A stretch of 64,000 nt of DNA from Myxococcota bacterium (GCA_022447545.1 JAKVBI010000002.1:81566-145565); one strand, 5' to 3'; positions 26,189 through 35,778 are shown, counted from the stretch's first letter. Notes: a model not told the origin generated them from the letters alone. Numbers and translations: made by a program.

Positions 26189-27028
26189 TCAGGCATCGCG
26201 GGGAGACGACAGCTCGGCGGTCGACTCGACCGCAGCTTGGCGCAATGCCAGAACCTCGCCCAGCAACCGATCGAGGGACTCGGTGGTGATCTGACAGCGC
26301 GCATCACACGGAGCACGGTCCGGCTCGGAATGGACCTCCACGAAGAGCGCGTCGATTCCCACGGCCACGGCGGCACGTGCAAGGGGTGCCACGTGTTCGC
26401 GCTGCCCACTGCTTTGGCCCTCGCCCGCACCCGGCTGCTGGACGGCGTGGGTCGCGTCGAAGCAGACCGGGGCAAAGCGACGCATCTCCACGAGGGCTCG
26501 CATGTCGACCACCAACTCGTGATAGCCGAAACTCGTTCCCCGCTCGGTGACCATGACGTCACGGGCGCCAAAGGCACGAGCTTTCTCGACCGCCAACTGC
26601 ATGTCGGCGGGTGCGACGAACTGTCCTTTCTTGAAATTCACGGCGCGGCCCGTCTTGGCACAGGCCGACACGAGATCCGTCTGGCGGGAAAGGAAGGCGG
26701 GAATCTGGAGACCCTCGCAGACCTCCGCCACGGGCTGAGCCTGACCCGGCTCGTGGACGTCGGTGAGAATCGGCAGCCCCGTTTCCGAACGGACACGGTC
26801 CAACACGATCAGGCCCTGTTCGAGACCCGGACCGCGGTAGGACTCATGGCTCGAGCGATTGGCTTTGTCGAATGAAGCCTTGAAAACGAGAGGCGTGCCA
26901 TGACGTCGTGCCAGATTCTGAAGGGTCAACGCGCATTCCAAGGCTGCCTCCTCGGATTCAATCACGTTGAGACCGGAGATCAGGGCGAGAGGCGCACTCC
27001 CACCGATGACGACGTCACCAATCCTCAA
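26189..27028 (-). CDS. kdsA: 3-deoxy-8-phosphooctulonate synthase (KDO-8-P synthase)
   Basis: A 279-residue enzyme that condenses arabinose-5-phosphate and phosphoenolpyruvate to KDO-8-phosphate for the LPS inner core. Conserved blocks are clear: VFKASFDKANRSS (PEP/phosphate binding), GLPILTDVHEPGQ, FLSRQTDLVSA, VNFKKGQFVAP and CFDATHAVQQPG. The length is standard. The N-terminal block, usually P-C-V-I-E-S, is GLNVIESEE, so a Cys often used as a metal ligand is replaced by Asn; this points to a metal-independent type. The start is TTG 27028 with GAGAGG upstream. It is divergent from the ELM1-like gene. Confidence 0.93.
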   Translation of the reverse strand: MRIGDVVIGGSAPLALISGLNVIESEEAALECALTLQNLARRHGTPLVFKASFDKANRSSHESYRGPGLEQGLIVLDRVRSETGLPILTDVHEPGQAQPVAEVCEGLQIPAFLSRQTDLVSACAKTGRAVNFKKGQFVAPADMQLAVEKARAFGARDVMVTERGTSFGYHELVVDMRALVEMRRFAPVCFDATHAVQQPGAGEGQSSGQREHVAPLARAAVAVGIDALFVEVHSEPDRAPCDARCQITTESLDRLLGEVLALRQAAVESTAELSSPRDA

Positions 27029-27167
27029 GGATGCCTCTCCTCACTTCTCGGGTGACGCGGGGCAGTCCCGGAGCCCGAGCGGGACCACCTTACCCTACGA
27101 CTCAGGCACGTGGCGAACCCGCGGGCCCGGCCTACTCTCGGCCTCGGATTCCAGACAGAAGGCCCGC

Positions 27168-29621
27168 ATGGATCGGCAGACACACAATCGCGACACGTGC
27201 CTGACAGAGTGCGGGGATCTGATCGAGTTGAAACCGCATGCCAACGCGCCGGCCTCGATGGCGCCCACGGTCGTGATCTATGCCCTTACCGCGCCCGGCC
27301 TCGAATCCGCCGACCGGGTCTTCCTCTGGTCGATCGCGTCCACCCGCAACCCCCTTCGGCACTACCAGATACACCTCGTGCGCGGCGTTCCCGGGTTTCC
27401 TCCCGACCGCCTGGGGAATCCCTCCAATCGCCTCGGACTTGCCCTGCCCCAACTGGGAGCCTGCGGTCAGGTGCTCGTCAACCGGGTCGATCAGGTCTAC
27501 ACCCAAGATCCCGCCGAGCTGTTCGACATGGAACTGGCCCCGTTTGCTCTCCTCACGCCCTCCGAGGCCGACGCGGGCATCATCTTGATGGACGCCGAGC
27601 GATGCATCGGTCTCTGGTCACTCGACCGCGTTCGCCAATCCCCACCCGCCGATCTCCTGGCTCTCGCGGCGGGCCGCGAGCACATACTCGGACGCCTCCC
27701 TCTAAAAGCGAGTCGTCGCGAGCAGGACTCACCCACATCCGGTGGTGGAATCCTTCGCTTCGACACACCCCAGTACCAGCCCTGGCGACCCTTTCCCGAG
27801 CGTGTCGTGTACCGCGACGGTCCGGGGGCCGACTACTGGCGCAGGCTGGAAAACGCCGCCGAAGCCGCGAGATTCCAACCGTTCGACGAGCATCACCCGA
27901 GCCGCGCGTATCAGAGCTGGCGAGATGCCCCCTCCCAACCGTCGGCCTCGCTCCGGAAATGGCTCCACCCTGCACGCGACCCCGCCCTGAGGGACGCGCT
28001 GGCACGTGCCGGGGCTCAACACGTTCGTGTGTTGGCCCTGGACACAGAGTCTTCGGACTTGGGAATGGCCCGGCGAGCCCTCGAGGATGCCTGGCAGACC
28101 CACATCGACGACATCCGAGATCCCCGAGTAGACGGTTGGGCGGCGGGTGAGATCTCGGAAGGCGTGATCCTCCCCGGAGGACTCGAGACCATCCCCGCCG
28201 CAGACCGGGCCTGGGTGCTCGATGCCCTGGGATCCCAAGCAGAACGCCTCGTCCACGTGGCATGGCGTTCGCGGGACCGGCCCGACGGTCGGGAACTCGA
28301 ACGCGCAGTTCAGGCTGCCGCAAGACGGCATCCCCAGCTGAGCTGGTTGAGTGCGGACTTCGGCCAGGGCCGCCGCGTGAGGCTGGCACGGGCCGGACAG
28401 CGCCTCAACGACGGCCCCCCCCGGGTGTGGGTCCTCGCCGACAACCGCGCTGGAAACACCAGCCAGTCGCTCGGACTCGCCTCCAGACTCGATTGGCCCT
28501 TCCAGGTGAAGCACCTGGGCTGTGGCCCGCTCTCTGTTCTGCAGAACCGGATCCTCGGAGCCTCCCGGGCAGGCACGTGGCGCAAACGAACGTCTCGCCT
28601 CGACCCTCCCTGGCCGGACCTCGTGATCGCAGCGGGCCGCCGAACGGCGCCCGTCGCTCGGTGGATCCAAAAGCAGAACCTCGGCCTGACCCGCCTCGTC
28701 CAACTGGGTCGCAAGGGAGGCGACGACGCCGATCCATTCGATCTCGTCTGTACTCCGCGCTACGCACAGCTGTTCGAACACCCGAAGCGTGAGATCACCA
28801 GCGCGCCCCTCCACTCGATGACGCCGGCACGCCTGGCCGAAGCCGCCGAGCGCTGGCGACCGCGGCTGGAACAGCGCGGACGGGGGCGACCTTGGATCAC
28901 CGTTCTCTTGGGCGGTTCCTCGAGTCAGTATCGTCTGACCCCCGATGTCGCTCGAGCCCTGGGACGCGATGTCGTTGCCATGGCCCGAGCTCGGGGCGGC
29001 TCGGTCCTGGCCACCACCAGCCGCCGGGCCGGGGACACCGTCTGCGAGGCTTTCTGCTCTCAGTTGCGCGAGGTCGATAGCGTCTACCGTTGGACGCCCA
29101 ATGCCGACCCCAACGACAATCCTTACGCGGGGCTACTGGCACTGGCCGACACCATCGTCGTCACGGCAGACAGTGAATCGATGCTCTCTGAGGCCACGGC
29201 CGTGGGTTGTCCTGTCTACGTCTATCCCCTGCCCGAGCGAACGTCGGGGGGCGTTGGGCCCATCCAGGCCTGGCCACGGATGCTGTTACGCTCCCTCCGG
29301 CACTTCATCCTGCAACGCGCCACACGAGAGCGGCCCGATCCGTCGGGCGGGATCGCGGCGCCGAGTTGGCTCGAGCACCGCTGCGCCCGATGGATCGAAC
29401 AAGGCTGGTCCCGTCCCACCCGCGATCTGTCGCGGCTCCACGAGGACCTGTTCGCGCGGGGGCTGGCCAAGCCCTTCGGCGCTCCCTTCGGCGAGCGCCC
29501 TCTGCGCGGGGACATCGAACTGAATCACATCGCCCAGCGCGTGGCCGAACTGGTAGCACCCGCAAGCGACTCGGGTGAAAAACCCACCAGGTCGCCTTCG
29601 CTATCTTCCACCCGCGCGTAG
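27168..29621 (+). CDS. Fusion: glycosyltransferase-like N-terminus plus ELM1-like C-terminus
   Basis: An 817-residue cytoplasmic protein with two parts. Residues 1-330 resemble a GT-A glycosyltransferase (VVIYALTAPGLESADRVFLW; VLVNRVDQVYTQDPAELFDM, like the acceptor of GT8 enzymes), with no firm family. Residues about 420-770 match the ELM1 family (mitochondrial fission ELM1-like), seen in RVWVLADNRAGNTSQSLGLA, DLVIAAGRRTAPVARWIQ, VLLGGSSSQYRLTPDVARAL and VVTADSESMLSEATAVGCPV. Bacterial ELM1-like proteins are unannotated GT-B-like proteins often near LPS genes. A bifunctional LPS or glycolipid glycosyltransferase is the best guess. The gene ends in a hairpin. Confidence 0.65.
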   Translation: MDRQTHNRDTCLTECGDLIELKPHANAPASMAPTVVIYALTAPGLESADRVFLWSIASTRNPLRHYQIHLVRGVPGFPPDRLGNPSNRLGLALPQLGACGQVLVNRVDQVYTQDPAELFDMELAPFALLTPSEADAGIILMDAERCIGLWSLDRVRQSPPADLLALAAGREHILGRLPLKASRREQDSPTSGGGILRFDTPQYQPWRPFPERVVYRDGPGADYWRRLENAAEAARFQPFDEHHPSRAYQSWRDAPSQPSASLRKWLHPARDPALRDALARAGAQHVRVLALDTESSDLGMARRALEDAWQTHIDDIRDPRVDGWAAGEISEGVILPGGLETIPAADRAWVLDALGSQAERLVHVAWRSRDRPDGRELERAVQAAARRHPQLSWLSADFGQGRRVRLARAGQRLNDGPPRVWVLADNRAGNTSQSLGLASRLDWPFQVKHLGCGPLSVLQNRILGASRAGTWRKRTSRLDPPWPDLVIAAGRRTAPVARWIQKQNLGLTRLVQLGRKGGDDADPFDLVCTPRYAQLFEHPKREITSAPLHSMTPARLAEAAERWRPRLEQRGRGRPWITVLLGGSSSQYRLTPDVARALGRDVVAMARARGGSVLATTSRRAGDTVCEAFCSQLREVDSVYRWTPNADPNDNPYAGLLALADTIVVTADSESMLSEATAVGCPVYVYPLPERTSGGVGPIQAWPRMLLRSLRHFILQRATRERPDPSGGIAAPSWLEHRCARWIEQGWSRPTRDLSRLHEDLFARGLAKPFGAPFGERPLRGDIELNHIAQRVAELVAPASDSGEKPTRSPSLSSTRA

Positions 29622-29629
29622 CGCGCGGG
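29611..29629 (+). terminator. Strong hairpin with the stop codon as its loop
   Basis: CCCGCGCG (29611-29618), loop TAG (the stop of the ELM1-like gene) and CGCGCGGG (29622-29629) form a perfect 8-bp all-GC stem. No T-run follows, so it is either a terminator of unusual type or an element stabilising or pausing at the mRNA end. The 163 bp that follow before the ABC transporter gene show nothing else. Confidence 0.45.
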
Positions 29630-29784
29630 CCACCCGGCACCCCGCGGTCCACCGCACACGCCGGATGCAGGTTGGGGCTGGGGTTCGCATACCGCCTTGC
29701 CGATGAGTTTCACGGGGCCGTGCACCGGGGCCAATCTGCCCAACCAATTTTGACGGGCCCACGCAAGAGGAGTCGAAGTCGCGG

Positions 29785-31506
29785 ATGCAGGTCCTGCTCT
29801 ACTTCGCCCGCCACTACCGATGGCAGAGCATCGTCATGGTCGCGTGCCTGGTCGCGGGGACACTCGCCGAGGGACTGGGCATCACGTCCGTCTTCCCGCT
29901 TCTCAATCTGGCCACTGGAGTGGAAAGCGATGCACCCACTTCACACTCGGACAGCCTCGTGCGAGCTGCCCTGGCGATGGTCGGAGTGACTCCAACCATT
30001 GGTTCCCTGCTGGTCATCATCTGTCTGGCCTTCACACTAAGAGCAGTACTCGTTCTGCTGGCCAAGAAGCGCGTGGGCTACACGGTGGCCCATACGGCCA
30101 CGGATCTGCGCCTCGAATTGCTGCGCGCGTTGATGGCAACGCGTTGGAACTATTTCACCCGCCAGCCCGTGGGTTCCCTGGCGAATTCCATGGCCACGGA
30201 AGCAGACCGCGCATCCGAGGCCTACCTGAACTTGAGCATGGTCATCGCCCAGATCCTACTGACCGGGCTGTACGTAGTGATCTCGTTAATCGAGTCCTGG
30301 CAAGCGACTCTGATGCTCGGAGTCGCAGGAGCCTCGAGCTGGCTGCTTCTCAACACCCTGGTGCGGATTTCGGGCCGTGCCGGGCGCCGGCAGACCCACC
30401 TCCTCAAATCTCTACTTGGCCGACTCACCGACAGCCTTCAAGCCGTGAAGGTGCTCAAATCCATGGGGCGCGAGAAGTTGATCGCACCCCTGCTCGAAGA
30501 CGACACCCATCTTCTCAACCGACAACTCGAGCGAAGAGTATTCAGCCGCGAAGCGATGGTCGCACTCCAAGAACCCATCGTCGTCATCTGCATCGCCGTC
30601 TACCTCTATGTCGCAGTGGTCATCCAGGAGATGGCCATCACCTCCACCCTGGTGCTCGTTTTTCTCCTGGCCCAGGCCATGAGCAACCTGGGCAAGATCC
30701 AACGCAAGTACCAACTCATGAAGACGGATGCGAGTGCGCTCTGGTCGATTCGAGAATTGATCGACCGGGCCAACGCGAACCTCGAGGACTTCGACGGAAC
30801 CCGACACGCCACCCTCGAGCGCAGCATCGAGCTACGCGGCGTCTGTCTCGCCCACGAGGGTCAAAGCGTATTGCGCGATGTCGAACTCGACATCCCCGCA
30901 AGGGAGATCACGGCCCTGGTGGGCCAATCGGGATCGGGCAAGACAACCCTGGTCGATCTCATCACCGGCCTGCTGCGCGCCGATTCGGGAGACGTGCGGA
31001 TCGACGGCGTGGCCATCGAGGAATTGGACCAGCAGCATTGGCGCGAGAGGATCGGTTACGTGTCGCAAGAGATGCTGATCCTCAACGAAAGCATCCGCGT
31101 CAACATTTCCCTCGGCGATCCGGCCATCTCGAAAGCCGACGTAGAACGCGCCTTGCGCGACGCCGGAGCCTGGGATTTCGTGGAGGCTCTGCCCGAGGGC
31201 ATGGAGACGAAGATGGGAGAACGCGGAGCCCTGTTTTCAGGAGGCCAGCGTCAGCGCATCTCCATCGCGCGTGCTCTGGTCCATCAGCCGAAACTGCTGA
31301 TCCTCGACGAGGCCACCGCGGCCCTGGACGATGCCAGCGAGGCGGAGGTCTGGAATAGCATGAGGCAACTGCGAGGCCGAACAACGATCATCGCCATCTC
31401 CCACCAACCGGCCCTGGCCAATGTGGCGGACCGCATCTACCGGGTAGAGGATGGCGGCGTCACCCCGGCCCCGCGTTTGCGCGTCATCGGCGGCGGCGAC
31501 GGCTGA
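29785..31506 (+). CDS. ABC exporter (fused membrane and ATPase domains), MsbA-like
   Basis: A 573-residue half-transporter. Residues 1-330 contain about six membrane helices (QSIVMVACLVAGTLAEGLGI and following), with YFTRQPVGSLANSMATEADR as in type IV exporters. The ATPase domain covers about 345-570: Walker A GQSGSGKTTLVDL (near 380-392), Q-loop YVSQE, signature FSGGQRQRISIARAL, Walker B LLILDEATAALDD and switch His in ISHQP. It should work as a homodimer exporting a lipid, glycolipid or peptide; the LPS-rich neighbourhood suggests a lipid. It shares a strand with the nucleotidyltransferase, 43 bp away. Confidence 0.85.
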   Translation: MQVLLYFARHYRWQSIVMVACLVAGTLAEGLGITSVFPLLNLATGVESDAPTSHSDSLVRAALAMVGVTPTIGSLLVIICLAFTLRAVLVLLAKKRVGYTVAHTATDLRLELLRALMATRWNYFTRQPVGSLANSMATEADRASEAYLNLSMVIAQILLTGLYVVISLIESWQATLMLGVAGASSWLLLNTLVRISGRAGRRQTHLLKSLLGRLTDSLQAVKVLKSMGREKLIAPLLEDDTHLLNRQLERRVFSREAMVALQEPIVVICIAVYLYVAVVIQEMAITSTLVLVFLLAQAMSNLGKIQRKYQLMKTDASALWSIRELIDRANANLEDFDGTRHATLERSIELRGVCLAHEGQSVLRDVELDIPAREITALVGQSGSGKTTLVDLITGLLRADSGDVRIDGVAIEELDQQHWRERIGYVSQEMLILNESIRVNISLGDPAISKADVERALRDAGAWDFVEALPEGMETKMGERGALFSGGQRQRISIARALVHQPKLLILDEATAALDDASEAEVWNSMRQLRGRTTIIAISHQPALANVADRIYRVEDGGVTPAPRLRVIGGGDG

Positions 31507-31549
31507 TCGACGCCGTTGGAATCGCCCCGACCGCAGAGGACCCCAACAC

Positions 31550-32356
31550 GTGTCTCCGCTCACTACGCTGATCATGGCCGGGCGCCGCGCCGGCAACGAC
31601 GATCTCGCCGAAGCCACCGGGCATACCCATCGCGCGCTACTCGACGTGAGCGGCGTGCCCATGTTGATGCGCGTGGTGCAGACGCTGCGGGCGAGCCCGA
31701 GCGTGGGGCGCATCGCCATCAGCATCGATGACCCGGACAGTCTCGACAGTCTTGGCGAAATCGCTGGCATCGAGCGACACCGCAGCCTCGCATCGCCCAG
31801 CGCGAGTTTGTCCGACTTCCTCGGCCAACTACCTGAAAACGAACCCCTGCTCGTCGTGACGGCAGACCACGCACTGTTGACCCCGGAGATGGTCGAACAC
31901 TTCATCGGCGCGTGCGCGGCATCCGATGCCGATGTCCTGGTCGCCCTGGTGGAGTCCCAACTGCTCCAGACCCGATACCCCGAGACGACCCGCACCTATC
32001 TGCGCTTCGGCAACGAGGCTTTCTCGGGGGCAAACCTGTTCGCGTTTCGCACTCCCGACGCACGCCGGGCCGCAGAGTTCTGGATACGAGCCGAGCGATT
32101 TCGAAAGCGCCCCTGGCGGCTGGTGGCCACGTTCGGGTTCGTATCCCTCCTGCAATTCGCACTCCACCGCCTGGACCTCGATGCGGCCCTGACACGGGCC
32201 TCCCAGGTCATGGGCGCGCAAGTGGAAGCCGTGCGCATGCCCTTCGCCGAAGCGGCCATCGACGTCGACCGCGCCAGCGATCTGGCCCTGGTGGAAGAGA
32301 TCCTGTCCCACCGCGACGCTGGCCGCGTAGTGCCTCCCCCGACGAGCACCGGCTAG
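31550..32356 (+). CDS. MobA-like/NTP transferase family protein
   Basis: A 268-residue nucleotidyltransferase-type protein. The N-terminal LTTLIMAGRRAGNDD and SGVPMLMRVVQTL, then LLVVTADHALLTPEMV, follow the pattern of MobA-like NTP transferases, with an altered first loop (G-R-R-A-G-N instead of G-G-x-S-x-R). Its product could be a CDP- or GDP-activated alcohol or sugar. GTG 31550 follows AGAGGA. It lies 43 bp after the ABC exporter and is convergent with the metallophosphoesterase gene; the CDP-alcohol phosphatidyltransferase operon begins 1.1 kb on. Inference: it may activate the headgroup used there. Confidence 0.7.
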   Translation: MSPLTTLIMAGRRAGNDDLAEATGHTHRALLDVSGVPMLMRVVQTLRASPSVGRIAISIDDPDSLDSLGEIAGIERHRSLASPSASLSDFLGQLPENEPLLVVTADHALLTPEMVEHFIGACAASDADVLVALVESQLLQTRYPETTRTYLRFGNEAFSGANLFAFRTPDARRAAEFWIRAERFRKRPWRLVATFGFVSLLQFALHRLDLDAALTRASQVMGAQVEAVRMPFAEAAIDVDRASDLALVEEILSHRDAGRVVPPPTSTG

Positions 32357-32377
32357 AGTTCGATCCGACCCGCCCGT

Positions 32378-33289
32378 TCAGCTCAGCGCGTGCACTTCGC
32401 CCAGGGGATCGAAGCCGCTGCCGTCGGGTCTGTAGGCGCGGCTGCGCAGTGCCAAGGAAAAATGGATGTCACCCTTGGCGGTCACCCTCTCCTCTACTTC
32501 GATCAGGTGGTACTGGGAGCGCTTGCCGGGCTTGCTCCCCACTTCGGAAGCCGAGCAAACGCCGACCACTGGAATCGGGCGCTGTGGCCCCGGCAACTCT
32601 CCGACCAGGCTCCGATGGGTATGCCCGTGCAGCACGAGCTCGGCTCCCGCTCGAACGAGCACCGCCTGCAGGGCCTCCGCGTCGTCCAGGGCCCGCCGTG
32701 GGCTGGCCACTCCTGCAACAGGGGGGTGATGGATCAAGACGACCCGACAGACACGTGCCCTGCCCAATTCCACGAGCTGGGTTTCCAGGCGTTGGAGCTG
32801 AGGAGTCCCCACGCAACCACTGGCCCTCAGTGGCCCGGTGGGAAGCGCCGAGGAGACCCCCACCAGCGCCACAGGCCCACGCCGCCGCACACTGGGAAAC
32901 GACAGGCTCGTGGGCTCGACTCCATCAGACACCATGTAGTCAGCCCAGGGTTCCCAGCGCTCCTGCCAAGGAGCCGAGACGTAGGCATCGTGATTGCCGG
33001 GAATGGCAGTGACGTGGGCCGCCGGGCCCAGACGTTCGAGCCAGATCCGCGCAGCCTCGACCTCGGATGCCAACCCGATCTGGGTCAGATCTCCCGTGAG
33101 CACGACATGGTCGGGGCGCTGGGCATGGAGGTCTTCAATCAGGCACTCGACGATCTCGGGTCGATGGATGCGACGCCGTCGCAACTGCCAGGACAACCAG
33201 CCCAGGCCACGTTTATTCAACAGCTCCATCGGACCGCGAAGCTGCGGAGGCGTCGCGTGGAGATCCGAGACATGCGCGAAAGAGAACAT
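32378..33289 (-). CDS. Calcineurin-like metallophosphoesterase
   Basis: A 303-residue cytoplasmic phosphoesterase. All five metal-binding blocks are present: FAHVSDLHA (D-x-H), LTGDLTQ (G-D), PGNHDAY (G-N-H-D), VVLIHHPP and VLHGHTHRS (G-H-x-H). It probably cleaves a phosphodiester or phosphomonoester such as a nucleotide-sugar or lipid headgroup phosphate. ATG 33289 is preceded by GGGAGGAG; an upstream extension of the frame has no support. It is divergent from the lipid operon, with a 192-bp gap containing a palindrome at 33369-33378. Confidence 0.85.
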   Translation of the reverse strand: MFSFAHVSDLHATPPQLRGPMELLNKRGLGWLSWQLRRRRIHRPEIVECLIEDLHAQRPDHVVLTGDLTQIGLASEVEAARIWLERLGPAAHVTAIPGNHDAYVSAPWQERWEPWADYMVSDGVEPTSLSFPSVRRRGPVALVGVSSALPTGPLRASGCVGTPQLQRLETQLVELGRARVCRVVLIHHPPVAGVASPRRALDDAEALQAVLVRAGAELVLHGHTHRSLVGELPGPQRPIPVVGVCSASEVGSKPGKRSQYHLIEVEERVTAKGDIHFSLALRSRAYRPDGSGFDPLGEVHALS

Positions 33290-33368
33290 GCTCCTCCCAT
33301 CCAATCCATCCAAGTTTCCGTGCTGCCGAGCGCACGGAAGGCGCCCCAGGCACTCCCTGCCCGGGTTC

Positions 33369-33378
33369 CACACGTGTG
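33369..33378. promoter_or_regulatory. Palindrome in divergent promoter region
   Basis: CACACGTGTG is a 10-bp perfect palindrome in the 192-bp gap between the metallophosphoesterase and phospholipid genes, 103 bp before the ATG at 33482. It could be an operator for either gene. Short palindromes also occur by chance. Confidence 0.25.
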
Positions 33379-33481
33379 ATACCGTGATTTGCTCCCACGT
33401 CCAGAGTACCTGGAACTCCGAGGCCCTAGGGCAAAAGGGCTGTCCGTGGCGTGGTTCTGACCTGACCCTCCGGGAGACCCC

Positions 33482-34675
33482 ATGGCCAACGCCACAGCCG
33501 AGCCCATCCCTCGGGCATGGATCCTGTCCCCGTCGGGTATTTCGACAACACGCATCTTCGGGCTGAGTTCCTCTGAACGTCTGGCGCGGGCGCTTCGTGC
33601 CGCGGGCTGCGAGAACATCGTGGAATGCGACCTGACAACGGCTCCGGAACCGCCCGGGACAGGGCCTTGTGTGCTCCTGCGCGCCGACGCCGTCTACGAC
33701 GAACGGATCATCGAAGCACTGGTGAACGCCCAGGACACCCTCCTCGCTTCCTCCACCCGGGGGGAAAACGGTCAACCCGCCGCATGTCTGGGCGCGCGCG
33801 TGGACGGATGCCAGTTCGAGGTAGCCTGGCAAACCCTGTCGGGAGTCCAGCCCCCCAGCAACTCCAACCTGACCGAAACCACCGCACGAGAGCTGGTGCC
33901 AGCCTACACGGCGAAGCTGCGCAAGTCCGAGGCGCCTTTCCTCTTCTTTCCCCTCAACTCCAACGACGTGCCCGACATCGAACGCCGCGTCTTCCAGGGT
34001 TCGTACAAGGGCCTCACGGATCTCGTCACAAAGTGGGTCTGGCCCGCACCCGCCCTACTCGTCGTGCGCTACCTGGCACAACTCCACATACGACCCAACA
34101 CCGTGACCCTCGTCAGCTGGGTGCTGGCCGTCCTCGCCTTCCTGGCTTTCCTGCGCGGTGAGTTCGCGGTGGGGCTGCTGGCCGCATGGGGCATGACCTT
34201 TCTGGATACGGTCGACGGGAAGCTCGCCCGCTGCACGATGACATCGAGCCGTCTGGGCGACGTGCTCGATCACGGCCTCGACCTGATCCACCCGCCCTTC
34301 TGGTGGTTCGCATGGGGCCTCGGGCTGCCGGTCTGGGCCCCGTTCGAAACGACCCTCGTCGTAGGCGGTTATTTCGTTGGTCGCCTACTGGAAGGTTGGT
34401 TTCTGGCGGCCTTCCGCTTCGAAATTCACTCTTGGCGAAACCTGGACGGTCTGTTCCGAACCATCACCGCCCGCCGCAACCCCAACCTGATTCTGTTGAC
34501 CGTGGCCACCCTGGGTGGACGACCCGACCTCGGCTTCGGAATGGTGGCCCTGTGGACGGTGCTCTCCCTCGGCTTTCACGCCCTCGCCCTGGGACAGGCC
34601 CTGCGCGCCAAAAGCCAAGGCCAGGACATCCGGCCCTGGGACGAAATCCGACCGGAGACCATCGAACCCTCATGA
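33482..34675 (+). CDS. CDP-alcohol phosphatidyltransferase with N-terminal extra domain
   Basis: A 397-residue integral membrane enzyme that joins a CDP-activated lipid or alcohol to an alcohol acceptor. The family signature D-x2-D-G-x2-A-R-x8-G-x3-D-x3-D is complete (D242, D245, G246, A249, R250, G259, D263, D267), so it should be active. About 170 soluble residues precede it and resemble a degenerate nucleotidyltransferase (LLRADAVYDERIIEALV), as in bifunctional inositol-phosphate enzymes. ATG 33482 follows GGGAG. It overlaps the next gene (ATGA), giving operon coupling. Substrates are unknown; inositol or glycerol lipids are reasonable. Confidence 0.83.
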   Translation: MANATAEPIPRAWILSPSGISTTRIFGLSSSERLARALRAAGCENIVECDLTTAPEPPGTGPCVLLRADAVYDERIIEALVNAQDTLLASSTRGENGQPAACLGARVDGCQFEVAWQTLSGVQPPSNSNLTETTARELVPAYTAKLRKSEAPFLFFPLNSNDVPDIERRVFQGSYKGLTDLVTKWVWPAPALLVVRYLAQLHIRPNTVTLVSWVLAVLAFLAFLRGEFAVGLLAAWGMTFLDTVDGKLARCTMTSSRLGDVLDHGLDLIHPPFWWFAWGLGLPVWAPFETTLVVGGYFVGRLLEGWFLAAFRFEIHSWRNLDGLFRTITARRNPNLILLTVATLGGRPDLGFGMVALWTVLSLGFHALALGQALRAKSQGQDIRPWDEIRPETIEPS

Positions 34676-35778
34676 ACGCTATCCGCACACATAGAGGCGG
34701 CGATCCCCGAGCCCTCAGCCGGCTGCGATCGTGGGGCGCACTGATGGGAGCGCTGGTCATTGGGCTTGCGGCGGTCGCCGACGGTGATGAACGCGGTGGG
34801 CCGGCGTCGCGCATTTCGGGCTCCGCTGAAGCTTCGGAATACTGGGACCTCACGGCGGACCTCGACTCCGGTCATCGGTTGTTCGCCCGTTTCGCCATCA
34901 CCCACCTGGGACCCGGCGACAACACCGCCTACCTGATCGGCCATGTCGTGACACCCGAGGGACTCTCGATCCCATTCAGAAAGGGTGCCCTCGAAGGCCG
35001 CTGGACGCCGGGCCCAGCCGGGCGCTTTATCGGAATCGGGAGCAGCCAACTCGACCAGAGACAACCCCTGCGGCGACTGCGCATCGATCGCGCGGGTATC
35101 GTGATCGATCTGCTTTACCGACCGGACCCCCATGGCGAATTCCGAGAGATCCCCGGGCCCCCGGGCTACTTCGTCGACTCACTGCACGACCGCGCCCCCG
35201 CTCAGGGGACCCTGCAACTGCCGGGCATGGACGTGCCTCTGGACGTTCAGGGAACCATCGCGGCCACCCACACCTGGATGGACCGGGGTGAGGCCACTCA
35301 TGCGCTACGGCGCCTGGAGGTCTTCTCCCTCGAGCCCGCAATGATCCTGCACCTGACCGAAGTCACCGAGCCCGGGGGCAATCGCTACCACTCGCTCCTG
35401 CTCGAGCACGAAGGCCAGGAACTCGTGAAGAGTCAGGACTTCACCCTAGTCGAACGGGGTAAAAAAGACGCAGGGTACGGAACCCCCTACGGGGTCCCGA
35501 CACGGTTGACGCTCTCGGGCCCGGACTGGGAGGGGGAGGTCACGCTCGAACAAGTCCTGGCCAAAGACGATCTGCTGGCCATCATGCCCCAGCCCTTCCG
35601 CTTCCTCATGTCGTTCAGCATGAAACCCCGCCGCTTCTGGCTGGCCGCGCGCTTCGAGTTCAGGTTCAAACCGCGTCCAGACGATCGGGAACATTCACTG
35701 AGCGGTCGCGGTATCGTCTCGGTCGTGTTCACCAACCCGCTGCCCCCTGAGCCGAACGCTGGAGCGAACAAACCGTGA
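34672..35778 (+). CDS. Predicted exported lipocalin-like (CrtC/AttH-type) protein
   Basis: A 368-residue protein. Residues 1-35 contain a hydrophobic export segment (SWGALMGALVIGLAAVADGD). The rest looks like the two-barrel CrtC/AttH/hydroxyneurosporene-synthase group: EYWDLTADLDSGHRLFARFA, then GTIAATHTWMDRGEATHALR. The known members bind or hydrate lipophilic molecules; here a lipid or isoprenoid is likely but not shown. Start ATG 34672 overlaps the previous stop by 4 bp (ATGA), and its own stop overlaps the next start (GTGA), so all three are translated together. Confidence 0.6.
   Translation: MNAIRTHRGGDPRALSRLRSWGALMGALVIGLAAVADGDERGGPASRISGSAEASEYWDLTADLDSGHRLFARFAITHLGPGDNTAYLIGHVVTPEGLSIPFRKGALEGRWTPGPAGRFIGIGSSQLDQRQPLRRLRIDRAGIVIDLLYRPDPHGEFREIPGPPGYFVDSLHDRAPAQGTLQLPGMDVPLDVQGTIAATHTWMDRGEATHALRRLEVFSLEPAMILHLTEVTEPGGNRYHSLLLEHEGQELVKSQDFTLVERGKKDAGYGTPYGVPTRLTLSGPDWEGEVTLEQVLAKDDLLAIMPQPFRFLMSFSMKPRRFWLAARFEFRFKPRPDDREHSLSGRGIVSVVFTNPLPPEPNAGANKP

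Noticed and set aside
25319-26875. Plus-strand frame of 518 codons
   Set aside because: It overlaps the nucleotidyltransferase in another frame and runs antisense to kdsA, both of which are well supported.
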